A stretch of 64,000 nt of DNA from Branchiostoma floridae (lineage: Eukaryota > Chordata > Leptocardii > Amphioxiformes > Branchiostomatidae), in assembly GCF_000003815.2 (NCBI RefSeq), contig NC_049992.1, positions 10,911,974 through 10,975,973 of the forward strand, written 5' to 3'. Positions within the stretch are counted from its first letter, which is position 1. Every line of letters begins with the position of its first letter. The notes beneath the pieces are model-generated. The model saw only the letters and a program-made list of their open reading frames with translations. It ran no database searches and was not told the origin of the DNA. The translations under genes were made by a program, and so were the position numbers. Positions 43,182 through 56,600 of this stretch are shown piece by piece.

Positions 43182-43327
43182 CTAGCCTGGAATCCAGCCG
43201 TGTTNNNNNNNNNNNNNNNNNNNNNNNNNNNNNNNNNNNNNNNNNNNNNNNNNNNNNNNNNNNNNNNNNNNNNNNNNNNNNNNNNNNNNNNNNNNNNNNN
43301 NNNNAACACGGCTGGATTCCAGGCTAG
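43182..43327. mobile_element. MITE hairpin interrupted by an assembly gap, TSD TACAAGT
   Basis: CTAGCCTGGAATCCAGCCGT onward at 43182-43204 is exactly inverse to 43305-43327, with exactly 100 N between (43205-43304). TACAAGT flanks both sides (43175-43181, 43328-43334). Similar TAGCCTGG ends occur near 11786 and 15680. Confidence 0.75.
43205..43304. other. Assembly gap (100 Ns)
   Basis: A placeholder gap located precisely between perfect inverted arms, which suggests assembly failed at a palindrome. Confidence 1.
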
Positions 43328-44381
43328 TACAAGTCGATAGAACTAATGGGATCTGTAAGCGCCCACATCCTGTGCTTCCAATACTATTACAGAAACTTCC
43401 TCCCCATAATCACAGCCGCTTTCATTAACACAGTAAATGGCACATCGCGGCCCAGATAACCTTCACGAATCTTCCTTTTAATCAAGCCCTAGTCCCAGCG
43501 GGACATCGTACTGCCGTAAGCCTATAATTCTTAATGTAATAAACTTTAGGAAGTTCTGCGTGATTATGATTGGAGAAAAAAACACAAAACACTGCAGCTG
43601 TCTGATAAGACTATAGCTTGCACTATAACAGTAGAGATTTGTGGTTGTACAGAAATGTGGCTAGGTTAGTGTCACAGACTATGGATTTGTATTCTAATGC
43701 ATTTTCAACGATGAATATCAGAAAAGTTTAAATCTTCTTGCCACTGTGATTAGAGGCTTTCCGCCACAGTAGTTAAATGGTTGTCCCTCAAAGGCCTCTC
43801 AGTTAATCGATGTCGTTCTGGCAGCAGCCCAAATGCGCCGGTTGATTGTCCTGTGTCTCAGGGAGCATGGTGTCTCTGGTCCGTCTGCTTCTGGAGAATA
43901 CAAATTATGGCGACGTTTTGGGAAGGTCTTGTCAACTCATTAGACCTCTGTGTACTACCGTGGCCGATATCAACAATGTGCAACACACTTACTTTTCTGC
44001 TCAAGACACTTACTCTTCTGCTCAACACACTTACTTTTCTACTCAAGACACTTACTTTTCTGCTCAAGACACTTACTTTTCTGCTCAACACACTTACTTT
44101 TCTGCTGAACACACTTACTTTTTTCTGCGTGAGACACTTACTTTTTTCTGCGCGAGCCACTTACTCTTCTGCGCGAGCCACTTACTCTTCTGCGCTGCAC
44201 TTACTCTTCTGCGCTGCACTTACTTACTTTTCCTGTGGTGCGCACCCCTCCCTTTATCAATGGATGGTCCCTGAATCAGGCCAAAGGTCACAAAGACCGC
44301 ATAAAATGTAGTATTGACCGCATGTCAATCCTAAATTATCCTCCTTCGGATGACCCTATGAAATGACCCTTACCGTACAGT

Positions 44382-44540
44382 AGGGGCATCTTCTCTGGAT
44401 AGTCCTAAAGAACGCTTGCAGTTAGATGTGCAAAAGTCAGGTGTGACGGATCGTTCAGTGTAATATAACCAGCTGCTGCCGGGCCGCGTGCCTGCGAAGC
44501 TGGTGTGTTACGCCGAATGGCGGTTATACTGTTGAACGGT
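44382..44540 (+). mobile_element. CR1/L2-like retrotransposon 3' end inside the foldback element
   Basis: The plus strand reads GASSLDSPKERLQLDVQKSG ... TDRSV then stop, followed by AACCAGCTGCTGCC and GCTGGTGTGTTACGCCGAA, matching the copy at 37471-37712. It abuts the inner end of the left arm. Confidence 0.75.
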
Positions 44541-44570
44541 GGGTGCGCGTCTACGTCTTAGTCAATTTAT

Positions 44571-44745
44571 TTGTTACTTAGTACACCCCTACCCCTTTGG
44601 AGACCCTACTATGTGGATTTGGTCACAAGAAATACCCGCTTCTGATTAACAATTAGATCCTGGGAGTGGCCTGACTATGTGGATTTGGTACTGCTCCGCC
44701 CACCTAGTAGGGTCTCCAAAGGGGTAGGGGTGTACTAAGTAACAA
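44571..44745. mobile_element. Palindromic MITE with 41-bp perfect inverted ends
   Basis: TTGTTACTTAGTACACCCCT onward at 44571-44611 is exactly inverse to 44705-44745, with 93 bases between, including a direct repeat ACTATGTGGATTTGGT. It lies within the foldback element's central region. No target duplication is clear. A second mini-palindrome CTGCGCGCG-AGAAA-CGCGCGCAG follows at about 44962-44984. Confidence 0.9.
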
Positions 44746-45990
44746 GTCCACTCCGTCCAAAGTTAGTCCGGATCCGGGTAGTAAAATTCAGTGCTCCCAC
44801 CAAAACATTACGTGCGGCAACTTGGCTATTTATTACTAAACAGACGCCGAATTCTGGACAGAGGAGCTACCAAGGCCTACCTGCCTTCTTACTCCTATCT
44901 ACAGAGGAGTTAAGAGCCTCTGCCTGGTTTAGGTAAACCCTGGTAAATAAAAGTTTAAAGCTGCGCGCGAGAAACGCGCGCAGAATTTGTTTTCAAAGTT
45001 GACAATACGTTGTGATGGCAACAAAACGCGATGTTGTGATGATCAAATCGAGACTTGTCGTTATCGATCTGCATTGTCAAAATGCTATACTAAAGACCAA
45101 AAAGAATTAAATTGAATCCACAAAAACGCGCTAGGGTAAGGGTCATTTCATCGGGTCATCCGAAGGAGGATAATTTAGGATTGACATGCGGTCAATACTA
45201 CATTTTATGCGGTCTTTGTGACCTTTGGCCTGATTCAGGGACCATCCATTGATAAAGGGAGGGGTGCGCACCACAGGAAAAGTAAGTAAGTGCAGCGCAG
45301 AAGAGTAAGTGCAGCGCAGAAGAGTAAGTGGCTCGCGCAGAAGAGTAAGTGGCTCGCGCAGAAAAAAGTAAGTGTCTCACGCAGAAAAAAGTAAGTGTGT
45401 TGAGCAGAAAAGTAAGTGTGTTTAGCAGAAAAGTAAGTGTCTTGAGCAGAAAAGTAAGTGTCTTGAACAGAAAAGTAAGTGTGTTGAGCAGAAAAGTAAG
45501 TGTGTTGAGCAGAAGAGTAAGTGTCTTGAGCAGAAAAGTAAGTGTGTTGCACATTGTTGATATCGGCCACGGTAGTGTACGGATGGCTACTGCAACAATC
45601 TGTTGATGGGCATGGTAGGGCATCAGTCGACTCAGACGCAGCGGAGCATCTCCAAGGAACGTATCGTTTCTAATTAGCTAGTCGCAAGGAACAGAGGCAA
45701 ACACTTCCAGGAAGGAAACAGGCAGTTACGCTGTCTTTAGTTGCTAATTAGTACAATGATTTAGTCACCAGTTTCATTATTGCAACTACCACTGTACTTA
45801 AGCCATTGGTCTTGAAATGGACACATTACAGATAATACCTGTCAACACACTTAATCACCACTTCAAGAAACGTCTCCGACGGTCTGCATTTTAAAAAGTT
45901 TACTAATTCCCCTGCTATAGAGACGCTTGGTCAATTTCTGATCTAGAGTGTGTTCTTGGTTGAAGTTTTATGTAGTTCTAAGACGATGTG

Positions 45991-46216
45991 ATGTAACGCT
46001 AGTTCACCTTTATCCGTAGGGTATCCTATATCCGTTCTTTTTAAGAACATTGTATTTAGGAATATCAAGTCAACAGATGATGGTTTCAAACAGCAATATT
46101 TTGAAAATATTACAATTTGAAACTACCGTCCATCAACTTTGATATCCCTGTATACCCTGTTTAGCAACACAACGGATATAGGTTACCCCGCGGATAAAGG
46201 TGAACTAACGTTACAT
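45991..46216. mobile_element. Palindromic MITE (GTTAGTTCACCTTTATCC family)
   Basis: Left arm ATGTAACGCTAGTTCACCTT and inverse right arm ATGTAACGTTAGTTCACCTT continue as imperfect inverse copies for about 100 bases each (CCTATATCCGTT, GATATCAA, AATATT at the centre). A half copy is at 33434-33545. I recall this motif as abundant in amphioxus. Confidence 0.75.
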
Positions 46217-47681
46217 ACCTTTATCTATATCTTTCAACGTTGACTTTTATTCCACAAAACTCTGTAGTTACTCAGCGTGTCAGTTGACACCATACACGGT
46301 AAAGCATCGAAAGAGAGGTATTTGTCAACAAGAGCTGTCTTGCCACTTTCGAAACACCTCTTTAATTCTAGAAGAATTGCATTTTTTAAGTTACCAGCAG
46401 TAAAAAGTCCAACTCGGAACATGCCTTTGATAAGAATTTGCAACTTCACCCCGTAACCACCAAACCGCACAGGGACGTAAAAAATACTTGACGATGATAA
46501 AAACAAGTGCACATTATACACTCTTAAAGGAAATGTATCTTTACCGATCAAAATCGCAACCTGAGAATTATTCCATAGTTCCTCGGAGTGTACGTAAAAT
46601 TTGGTGAAACCCACGCATCATAAATTTCTTAGCTGTTAGTTTCTATGAATTCACCGGGAAACTAGCCACTCGTATCAGACGAAACGGAAATGTGATAATC
46701 ACCTAATGGCTTTTCTGCGGTAATGTGTTTAGGGATGATGAAAGAGGAAAACTGAAGATACGTAGCTTCAACGAAGGGTGAATCATTTGTATTCGTTTTC
46801 ACATATTGGTTAAAATTGGGCCACTCAGAAGGCCGTGACTAGACTATGAAATGTTCTGTACTTTAAGTAGAACACTTGTCCTGCATGGGCAATCTTGATC
46901 CCAACACTACCTTTGATCTACAGACCGAATAAATCAGTCTGGATTCCTCTATTGGTTCCCGATCATGTCCCCGTATTAGATATTAGTACATTTTCCGAAA
47001 GTCTATTCCCCTGTCATTACCTCGGCCACTTTGTTTTGTGAACGCGATCCAACAGCCACTACAATGTTCAAATCGATAGGCAACATGGGACGTTGATGAT
47101 GGCATGAAGCATGGATCGTTAAGAGAAATCGTCAAAGGCGAAGTCGTTAACTGTGACTCAGGGCCCTTCTAGTGTCGTTTTACTGAGAGGAGGCGGCGGC
47201 ACAAGCTGCGCTATGGAGGGAATAGGGCCGGAAAGATCGCCCGGGATGATTGCTCCCACTAAAGCAGTCGTTCCCTGATGACGGTGATAAGGTTTGTCAC
47301 ATCTTTATGAGTAATTGTAATAATGTAAGACTCACGCGTTTAAAGCGTGCAATTATTGCTTGAAAATAAGCCTCTTCAAAACCCGCCGTAGGGACCACGC
47401 AACCTTGCTCTGTCATCACACACCTCTGCACGAGAACCTATCGTGACCAAGCACTTGGAAGACAAGAACTGTACGAAGCTCGGACCTCGGGTACGTGCCA
47501 TTTGCAGCCCACTTGAGTAGCATTAAATTTTAAAGAAGCAGGTTAAGTCCCATCAGGAGAGATCAATCGCCGGCTTTGTGACTGTTGTTGCTAAGAGAGG
47601 GGTTGCGCAGAGAAGGGAGGAGGGCGTCTCTAGTGTAGACACCAGGCAAGAAGGCAAGCAGTCAGCGGAGCGCATTTAAAG
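46217..47681. other. Region upstream of TMEM26
   Basis: No supported gene. A 126-codon minus-strand ORF (46614-46237) has no recognisable domain. The final about 150 bases (GGAGGAGGGCGTCTCTAGTG, GCAGTCAGCGGAGCGC) precede the TMEM26 start and probably hold its promoter and 5' UTR. No TATA box is convincing. Confidence 0.35.
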
Positions 47682-50600
47682 ATGGAGCTCCACTGCATCA
47701 ATATAATAAAGGCGCTGATCACTCGTCTTCTGTTCGCTGTTCACGGACTAATCGCCATATGGAGGGTAACGGATGTGTACAAAGCGTCCATCTATTGGAT
47801 CGGCCTGTCAGGACTAGCGGGGCTCTTCATCGAGACATGCTACACCGTCGGCAAGAGGAAGGGCAAGGAATACAAATGGTAAGTTTCCCCACTCATCTGG
47901 CACGCACCCTGCACCGCCGGTCGACCGTAATGTGGTTACCCGGAGGGGTGCACGAACCTTTAAGTCTTAATTTGGACTTCATCTGTTCTTAACACCATGA
48001 CTTATGACAATGGGCGTCGTGTTTGGCTATTGAGAGGCAAATCTGTAAATGTGACTTGATAAAGTGACGCCAGCTCGCTTGAGGCTCAGCTCGCATGACG
48101 GCACACTTCACACTTCTTGCTTCAGAACAAAGGGACTTTCTCCCGACGGGCCCGCTGCACATCATTAGCCATACCAGTTGCATGGATGTAACACAATCTC
48201 AAGGAGACAGACGTCTATTTAACTACACCTTGGCGGTTTGGTAGAAAGAATATCAAACTAGTCCTTGACTAAACTTAAAGATAGAAATTCTTGAACACAC
48301 AGTTTCTAAGAAAAGGTCCGGCGTAAGACTCTGTAAAGATCAACAATAACTTAAGAGTATCTTTTCTATCCATATCAATTCTTAAGCTGTTTTTATTTAT
48401 TTATATCATTTTACATTTGCCACGTTTTGTTCAAAGTCAAACGCACGATGCTAGCCTTTTCTTGTAAAGGTCAATTGTTGCCAGTAGCACAATGAGCTGT
48501 CTTTATCGTTACCTAACTACACATTTCTGATGCTGTGTACAACTTATTTTCGACAAGCTTATTCGGCACATGAAATCTAACGGAGGAATCAGAACCAAAA
48601 ATACCCATGTTAGTAATAAGTCTGTTAATCAACCTACGATGTTAAGTATCGAACATGGTTACCACTGTAACAACTGCTTTGGGCAGACAATTAAGAAAAG
48701 CCTCTTCTACACAACGCGTATAGCTTTCCAATTGTGCTCAGATCTTGAAGTACCACTGACGCTGGGGTACCGTTTGCAGGCGTCGCTGCAATTTGCCAGA
48801 GCGCTCAACGAATTTTATCGATGAAAAGTTGATCTCATTACGTTTTGTGTGTTTTGTTGTCTTTTAAGTCATACTTATGCGTTTTGCATACCATTCCCAT
48901 TAGAAAGTCACATTAATAACACAAACTCGACTAAGAACGCAGCGATGCCATCAACGTACTTCAATCTAGTAAGATACATGTCCGTCCTTAAGTAAATAGG
49001 GGATGCTCCGTTTCTGTTGAGTTGATTGCATTGAAAGGACTTTATTTTATGTTATCTTTTATTTCATGAGAAATTTTGAGATGGAAAACGGCCGGACAAC
49101 ACATCGTGCTTAAAGTGCCTGTCGCCTCGTAATTGTATTGCATACACTTGAACTGCCTCATTCCGTAACATATCAGGTTTGTACTGAACAGTACAAGCTT
49201 CATATCCCGACAGATTTACTTTTAAAATTTGATCCATCAACATCGGGAATGACCCCTACTCCTAAAGAGTTGTGTGGTGGGCCCATAAATGTGCTTACGT
49301 TTAGGACATCCATTTAGAGTCATACCCCTTAGGATGTACGTGAGTGAAGCTAAATATTCATTTACTTCCAAGTCCAGTAAGCAAAATGGTGTGAAGTGCC
49401 TTTACAAAGGCACGACTTCGGACATGCTAGGGATTCAAACTCGGTGCCACCAGGTCCTGAGTGAACAACCATAACCTCTAGGCCATCGTGCCACCGTGCC
49501 AAGTTTTGACCCATTTCAGCTTCCCGGCGGCATTTGTTCTTAATCCCTCCTATAACCGGTGTTAAAGCTGTTTGATCGGCCGCTCTACAGTGTGTCATTC
49601 ATCTATCCTCGATCGATGTCAGATTAGCCTAATGGCAGTGGTAATGTGGTCAATCAAGCCAATTCCACTTTTAATTAAGCGGCTTGACGTGGAAATGCTC
49701 TGCACACACTTCCATAAATCTTAAAGAGAAGACATTGCGGATAGAACTATTCATCCTTCCTGTATTGATTGGGCTAATCAGTAGTATGTAGGAAAGGGCA
49801 CAACCCGCCGTAAGTGCAAATACGTGCTGTCTACGTCCCAAAGCATGGGCAATCTTTTGGTATCCGTAAGTGGTAAGTAACGCCTCTGTACGAACTCATA
49901 GGGAAATCCGACGGATTTTGGAGCACGCAGACACGCCGTAGAAATTTACATGCAGGCAAAACTTTGCGTGCCATCGGGCTGCGGATTCACCTCCCGCACG
50001 TGCCAGTACGGGCGACGCGCCTGCCCTGTACAGCCTGAACGTTTTCCGAAATACGTTGCGAACGTGGCCTCCCCCAAAAAACGTATGGACAAATTGCACG
50101 TGCGGCGAGTTGGGCCCTTATATTAGCCTTACAGAAAGGAGAGCTAGTGGCCGTTTTCTTGACTAAAGCCCTGGTTACACATAGCCGACCATACCCCCTT
50201 TCTCCATTGTCATGTCCATTCAACCAAACCGAAAGAATCACTCTGTTTAGAGAAGCCACAAAGACTTATCCCAACTTCCCCACATTGACAGACGAACAAA
50301 AAAAACAACAACACTTTTCTCTTAAAATCGCATAACCCACAAATTTGAGAAAAAGTGGGGCTTTTTGTCTCCCTCTGCTTCCAAAGAAGAAGTCAATCCA
50401 AACCTGTTTAGAAATAGCCAACACTAGTATTAGAGTAGAAGATTGTTCATAACTGTCCATTGATAGTTACGTATATCTACTATGTTTATACCATGTACTT
50501 GCAATTAGCACGAACTTGCAAATAAACTTATTCTATTATCTAACCAAGGTTGGTAAGGTCAAGAGCAATAAGGCCAGTTTTAGGCCACGTCTATCTTTTA

Positions 50601-53600
50601 CTCCCAACCATGTCTCAACCATGTTCCAACCGTGTCCCAACCATTTCCCAACCAATAAGAGACTTACTGCCAACTGACCCTGGTTTCTAACCTACTCACA
50701 ACCATCCCTATCTAAAGCCGCAGACTGCCCTCTCGATTGATTCCCAACCGATTGCCAACCATGTCACAAATTAACAGCTTGGTTTTTGTAGCAGGGGTTA
50801 ATTTAGTTTTGAGCCCTTACTTCTATGGTACATTATCGGGAGACCAAATCAGGATTATAGGTCTTTTAGGTTCTTCTGTGTTTTTGGTCGTGTGTCGGTT
50901 GGGTGAAGGTCGGGGTGATATAGCACGTTCTGGTTCTCTTATTGGTTGTGAATGCAAAGCCGGATTTGTTTAAGGTTTGGGGCTAAGTCATGGCAAGTGG
51001 TCATGGTTAGGTTAGGAACTAGGCGGGCGTAATTCAGTTTTCAGTTTTGGCGTGGTTGAGAGCTGAATTTTGACTGCTGACTCACTCCTGAGCACCCTCC
51101 GACCACCATCCAACCCATTCTAGACCTTTCCTCTAGACCCGAATGTTTTACATTTTCATTCGGTTTTTCAACGAAACATTCGTCTTGCGCGGCCGACCAC
51201 CAGCCAACCAAGGCCGACCTTGCTCACAACCCATTCCCAACCATGGTCTGGGAAGTTCGGATCGAGGCCATGTTTGGCTATGCGCAACCGATGCTCAAGG
51301 CTGAGGCCAATTTATCGGAATTGGGTACACAGTAACGCAAACTTCATCAATAAGTTATTGGCATAGTCAATTAATAATGTACTGCTGTTAAGGCTGCAAT
51401 GAATATTTCATTTTCTTTATTTTCGGCCGTTTTGTTATAGCAACATCATTATATGTTGTCATAGACCTCTTTATTAGCCTATGAAAGTGTATTGTGAGCA
51501 CTAGTTTATTTGTAACATGTATAACGAATCAAAATGAAGGGTACTTTGGTCATCAGAATTGTAGTTTAGTACAGCATCAGTCTTGTTTGACATAAGTGTG
51601 TGCTAAAAACATCACACATGTTCAAGATTCTTGATACCAGAAGTAGATTCGTCTTTAGATCCGACAGTCCTCAAAATGCTAAATACATAAATTTAACAAA
51701 TTGCTTTGTGATTAGAAAGAATAGTGACACGGTTAGCCCCACCTGATTGTATGGAGTTCTTCCTTATTATCCTTTATTGTTTAATTAATAAAATCTTATT
51801 TTCCCATACTGTTTAATTAGTAGAATTGTAAAATATATTCTGCATTCTTTTTTTTTTTAGTTTATAGTTGGCCATACAAAAGTGACTGTACTTTTTGTCG
51901 TGTCAATAAAGATTGCATGTTTTCGTACAAGAAAAGTATTGGAATTTCCCACCTACTATGACCTGCGTTTGTCAAAGAGTTTCGAAGTCATTTCAATCAC
52001 TTGCCCCGCTTTCATTGTGCGAAATAGAAGCTCCGCCATGGGGTTTTTCATCTCCGGCATATTTCTTATTTCTCTGGCGCGACATATATTTAACTTGTTG
52101 ATGTCCGATAGAGACACAATGACTGAAAGGAAAGGCATTATTGTGAATCGAACTTTATTGCTGTCATTAAATGTAGTAGTTTCCTAAGAGGTCATAATAA
52201 CAGTGTGCAACAAAAACGTACTGCATCAATCAGGTTGGAATCTATAGAATGGCGCACGGGTTGAAGTGAGTAGCTATAGGTCAGTAAATATATATATTAC
52301 ACAGCTATCAATAATAATGTTGCAGCCTTTTAATATCAAGCATAAATTCTATACCCTGCGTTGATCCTTGCTTCTTGGGGCGTTCACTGGGCTCCAGCGA
52401 TGACCACTACAATAGCAAACAATAAATCAGTATATTCCAGCCGCATCTAGGACTTTGTGATTCCCATAAAGACTTGAGCCGCGTCAAATGGCTAGATCAG
52501 TGGGCAGTACTAAAAATGATGGCGGTACAAATACTTCAATCATCGATAAAAATATCTTTTGTTACACATTCTAATTCTGTTGTCACCCTTGCGGACATGA
52601 TTTTAGAAATTTCGATACAGCTACCGACGATGGAAAACCTTTTCAATGTTCTTTCACGGTTCAGTTTAGCTGGAATTGTTTCATTTGTGCATGTAAACTT
52701 TCTACTGTAAACTAGAGCGTGAAAATCAGCAAATAGCTCTCCTCGTTACTCGCTTCGATCCACAGATACCAGAGGCCGTACAGACTCAACCAAGCAAGTT
52801 CCGCCATATGGCACCCTCCGAACAGTTTCATACTCCATAAGTTACTGATTCTCATAACCTTTGGTGCAATAAAGATGGTGAATATTACAAATGATATTAT
52901 ATAGTGATATTAGGAACGATATGTCCATGTGAACATGACCTTTCTTTTAGTAACGTGTTTCCGCATACCACAGATGACATGTGTCAGCAAATACTCGACA
53001 GTTAACACATAAATCCCAAGCAGTACCTCATAACGTTAGAATGAAGTGTCGTTTCCTAGACAAATTGCCACATATGTGCAACTGCATTCGATTTCTGTGC
53101 AACTCAGACGTTCACAGAACATGCACATGGACTTCAATGCTGTTTTAATTTAGCCCTACCTTTTTTATATTCTTTATTGTCATGTTCATTCACTTTTTGT
53201 TATCGATAGATTCTATTAATTCAATTAATGATGTATTGTAATTGTTATTAGCTTTTATTACGTTTGTGCAGATTTTTAAAAACTTTTTTATTGTATTGAG
53301 TTTTCAGTTATTACGTACATATCGTAACGATTTGTTGATTTTTGTACCATGGAGGTGTTGGTCCTGTAAATAATCCACCAATCCTGTTGCCGGCACTCTG
53401 CAGATTTTCTAGAATTCTGTGAAGCTAAAATGATCAAATAGATAAAGACTGGGGCGATATGAAATTGGGTTCCTGATAGAATGTATCGTTATTCAGATTC
53501 TTTTCAAAAACTTTTGACAGCTAGGATCATCTTAAGTAGACGCTTTAATTGTGGTTAACGCTAAATCCGTCGAGAAGAAATAGCTCAAATTCTAGCATTA

Positions 53601-56600
53601 TGAAATAAATGATATTCTATAGATAAATATGATGCCAAGTTAAATTTACGCCACATAAGCCTTAACTTATAACCTATCCACCACCTGAAAATCAACACCA
53701 CAGCATGGCCAGATCCAAAGATATGATACAAAGCGTGCTGCTGCAGTATCATGTTCAACCATCAGGGGGCCCAAAATCGACCTTTACTGTTATTTACCAC
53801 CCACCTACCATACCAAATCCATTCAACGGTTCTTGAGATATAACCCTACATACCGTCCGGACCCAAAACTTTACCACCATCTTCATGTAGGTAATAATAT
53901 TTTAGATGGTTTAAATCTATTACACGGGATTTATGACAGGGGAGGAGGTCAGAAAAGGACTATAGTATATTATAGTTGCATGCTAAAATGTTAGTGATGC
54001 GGCAAGACTAGCCCCAAGAGACACTGTTCTAAAGGTGCAGCCAACACGGCTACAAGCCCCAATTTCACGCTCTTCCATTGACAAGAGCACGTTCTAATTT
54101 CACGGCATACAATACCAGAGTACAAAGTTTGCACTTCGGTGAACGTAAGTCAGATGTTACAAGTGTTCTTTGCAATTCTGTGTCGTAGAAACTGCACTGT
54201 CTCATAGTGGTCATGAAGCGGTACATGTAAATGTCAATGTATGTAATTGTTCTCACTTTTCAATAAAGAAAATTTTAAAAAAAGGATTTAAAAAAAATAA
54301 CGCCTGTTCAATGTCAGAGTTTGCGCTTCGGTGAGCCTCAGTCAGATGTTACAAGTTTTCTTTGTGATTCTGAAATGGTCAAAGTCGGTTGTTACTTTCT
54401 CTCGCAGCAACTTTCGTGTAAGAAGTTATTTACCTGAGTGAAAGAAAACGGACAAGGGACTTTGCTTACGAAGTAACAAGACAGACTCAAAGTACCAAAA
54501 TGTTTTGTATAAAGGATATCATCCCCTCACCTCATCTCACCTCACACATCATCTCCACCCATCTTCATATTCATAACAGTATAGCCGATATTTGTACACA
54601 AGGCATATCTAGACTCAGTACGAGTAGTTTCTTTAACACATCTATATTCAAATGGCCATGATACAGGTACTCATGGACATGATGTAGGCACTAAAAGATC
54701 TGGCTGTATGTAGGAAAACATTTAAGACCTACAAAAACAACAAATTATTTTCAAAAGGCTGCCGTTCCACAAGATGGCGACCATGGTGTGACCTCACTGC
54801 GACTTAGATTGACCATTTGTCAAATCGCCCGGTCACAGCGAGTTCGCCGTCCTAGTGGAATGGCGGTATAATGAAATCATCTCGCATTGTCATCACCATG
54901 ATCTATTTCTGTCTCACTGTCATGGACGTCTCGATCGAACCTCTTGCCGGTGAAACGACCCTTGGGGTTTTAACAATCGTGACCGAATCCTCCGAGGAGC
55001 ATGGAGAGACAGAGGTTCCCTTCAGTGAAAATGCATTAACGGCAACGTCATTGTACATACATCTTACCTGAAGTCTTTCCAAATGACGTCTTCAGTCATT
55101 GAACATGGTTTCTGGTGGTAATGAATAAGACAGAAGTAGATTATGTGGATTCTAAGGAGGACTTAGCAATGACCTAGACCTTATTTTTTAGACGGATGTT
55201 CCTTTCATTGAAAATGCATGCCAGGTGACCAACGACTTACCTAAAGTCTTTCCGAATGACGTCGTCAGTCATTGAACATGGTTTCTCATGGTAATGAATA
55301 AGAGAGAAGTGGATCATCTGGATTCTAAAGAGGACTTAGCAATGACCTAGACCTCATTGTCTGCTCTTCCTGCACGCAAACGTGAGATAGTCAATGACAG
55401 GCGATCAGCGGAGGATGGGCTTTAAGAAGACGAATGACATGTTATGAACACAAAAAGCGCGACGTCTTGCAATTCTTTCGGGACGGAACTGCACTTTGTC
55501 GTATTGTGTCACGGACGGAAGCAATGTATGTGTGGGCAAAGCAACCTAACGATTCCTTTTCGTCGTTTATTTTATTGTTTCTCTGTTCGAAGTACATTCG
55601 GAACACTCTGCGAATCATTAGATTGCATAGTATAGAACGTGGTACCAAATTACCCCAATCAACATATTTCTTTATTATCACTTGACAACATATTCAGAAA
55701 AAATAAAAGCATACTACAAATCGTCACTTGGATCTATTTCTTCTCACTATCCTTGATACTTAGTCATAGTAGTACCCATAAGATAAATGAATACCGACCT
55801 CCCATAGTGTCTAGTACTATCTACAACCAAACATTTTCAGAAGGGTACTGATTGTAGTTTTATTGAAGCCAAGTGTTGAAAATGTCATAATACTATGCCA
55901 TTGACATCATTCTATGGTTTGTCGACCCCCCCCCCCCAATTTTATACCATCATAGGTAAGATAAATAAGATAACTGAAAGATGAAAGCTTTTTTCTGGTT
56001 TCTGATAGTTAAAAATAACTGAATTCCAAAGAAAATTACAGCTGTAGATAGAACCAGGGCCGGCTGCAATGCAAAGTGTCGACATCAAAAATCAATTAGT
56101 AATACACATTATGCGTACGAGAATTAACAGACTGACAGGTATACAAACAGACATATTAACGTAGATTTCTACAGGCCTTTAAGACAAGTACACAAGTATA
56201 ACTAAAACCTACTGGTTCTATTTCTCCAAGGTGGTGCCCGAGTTTTTTCTTCTATCTCTCTGTCATGGTCCCGGCCATCTGGTTTCTGGAATTGCAACGA
56301 TTGGACGAACGCATCCAACTGGAAGTGGACATACAACTCAAGCTGATGAACACGACTTCTACCAAGGAAGAGGAGGACAGTGGTGGTCCGATAAGGATCG
56401 TGGAAGGGGTAATTATAAGAGTTTTAATCGTTCTAAGATATTTCTACCTCACTTACGTTCATAATGGGTTAGTATTCTAAGCTTGAGGAGAGTTCATCTA
56501 CATTATCTAGATGTCTGGAAATTGTATGTGTTTGATATGAGATCGTATGGGTTATCTTACATTGCTTTCTTTTGCGACTTAAAAGAACGTTCAGTTATGT

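Larger units (their letters stand above)
43955..45575. mobile_element. Foldback element, 1621 bp, with about 419- and 441-bp inverted arms, TSD TGTA
   Basis: Left arm 43955-44373 and right arm 45135-45575 are inverted and nearly identical. They start CTACCGTGGCCGATATCAAC and are flanked by TGTA (43951-43954, 45576-45579). Inside each arm is a tandem array of 21-base units (ACTTACTTTTCTGCTCAACA plus C), 11 in the left and one more in the right, then a unique part ending GAAATGACCC. Long arms made of tandem repeats are the definition of foldback elements. The ORFs read from the arms (KVSVLSR repeats) are by-products of the array. Confidence 0.9.
47879..56230 (+). other. TMEM26 intron 1 (8.35 kb)
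   Basis: The stretch between GTAAGT at 47879 and the acceptor TCTCCAAG at 56230 holds only repeats that I list separately plus ORFs of up to 101 codons (51882-52187 is the longest) without recognisable domains. Confidence 0.75.

Noticed and set aside
43781-44311. ORFs of LLKTLTF / AQDTYFS repeats at 43781-44311 and 45198-45623
   Set aside because: By-products of the 21-base tandem array in the foldback arms. The same peptide appears inverted in both arms and has no start context.
46237-46614. 126-codon minus-strand ORF
   Set aside because: Composition is plausible for a protein, but no domain, splice partners or conservation evidence can be seen. Kept only as a possibility.
51882-52187. 101-codon plus-strand ORF within TMEM26 intron 1
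   Set aside because: It follows an acceptor-like TTTTTTTTTTAG, but no domain, family resemblance or partner exon in phase was found.
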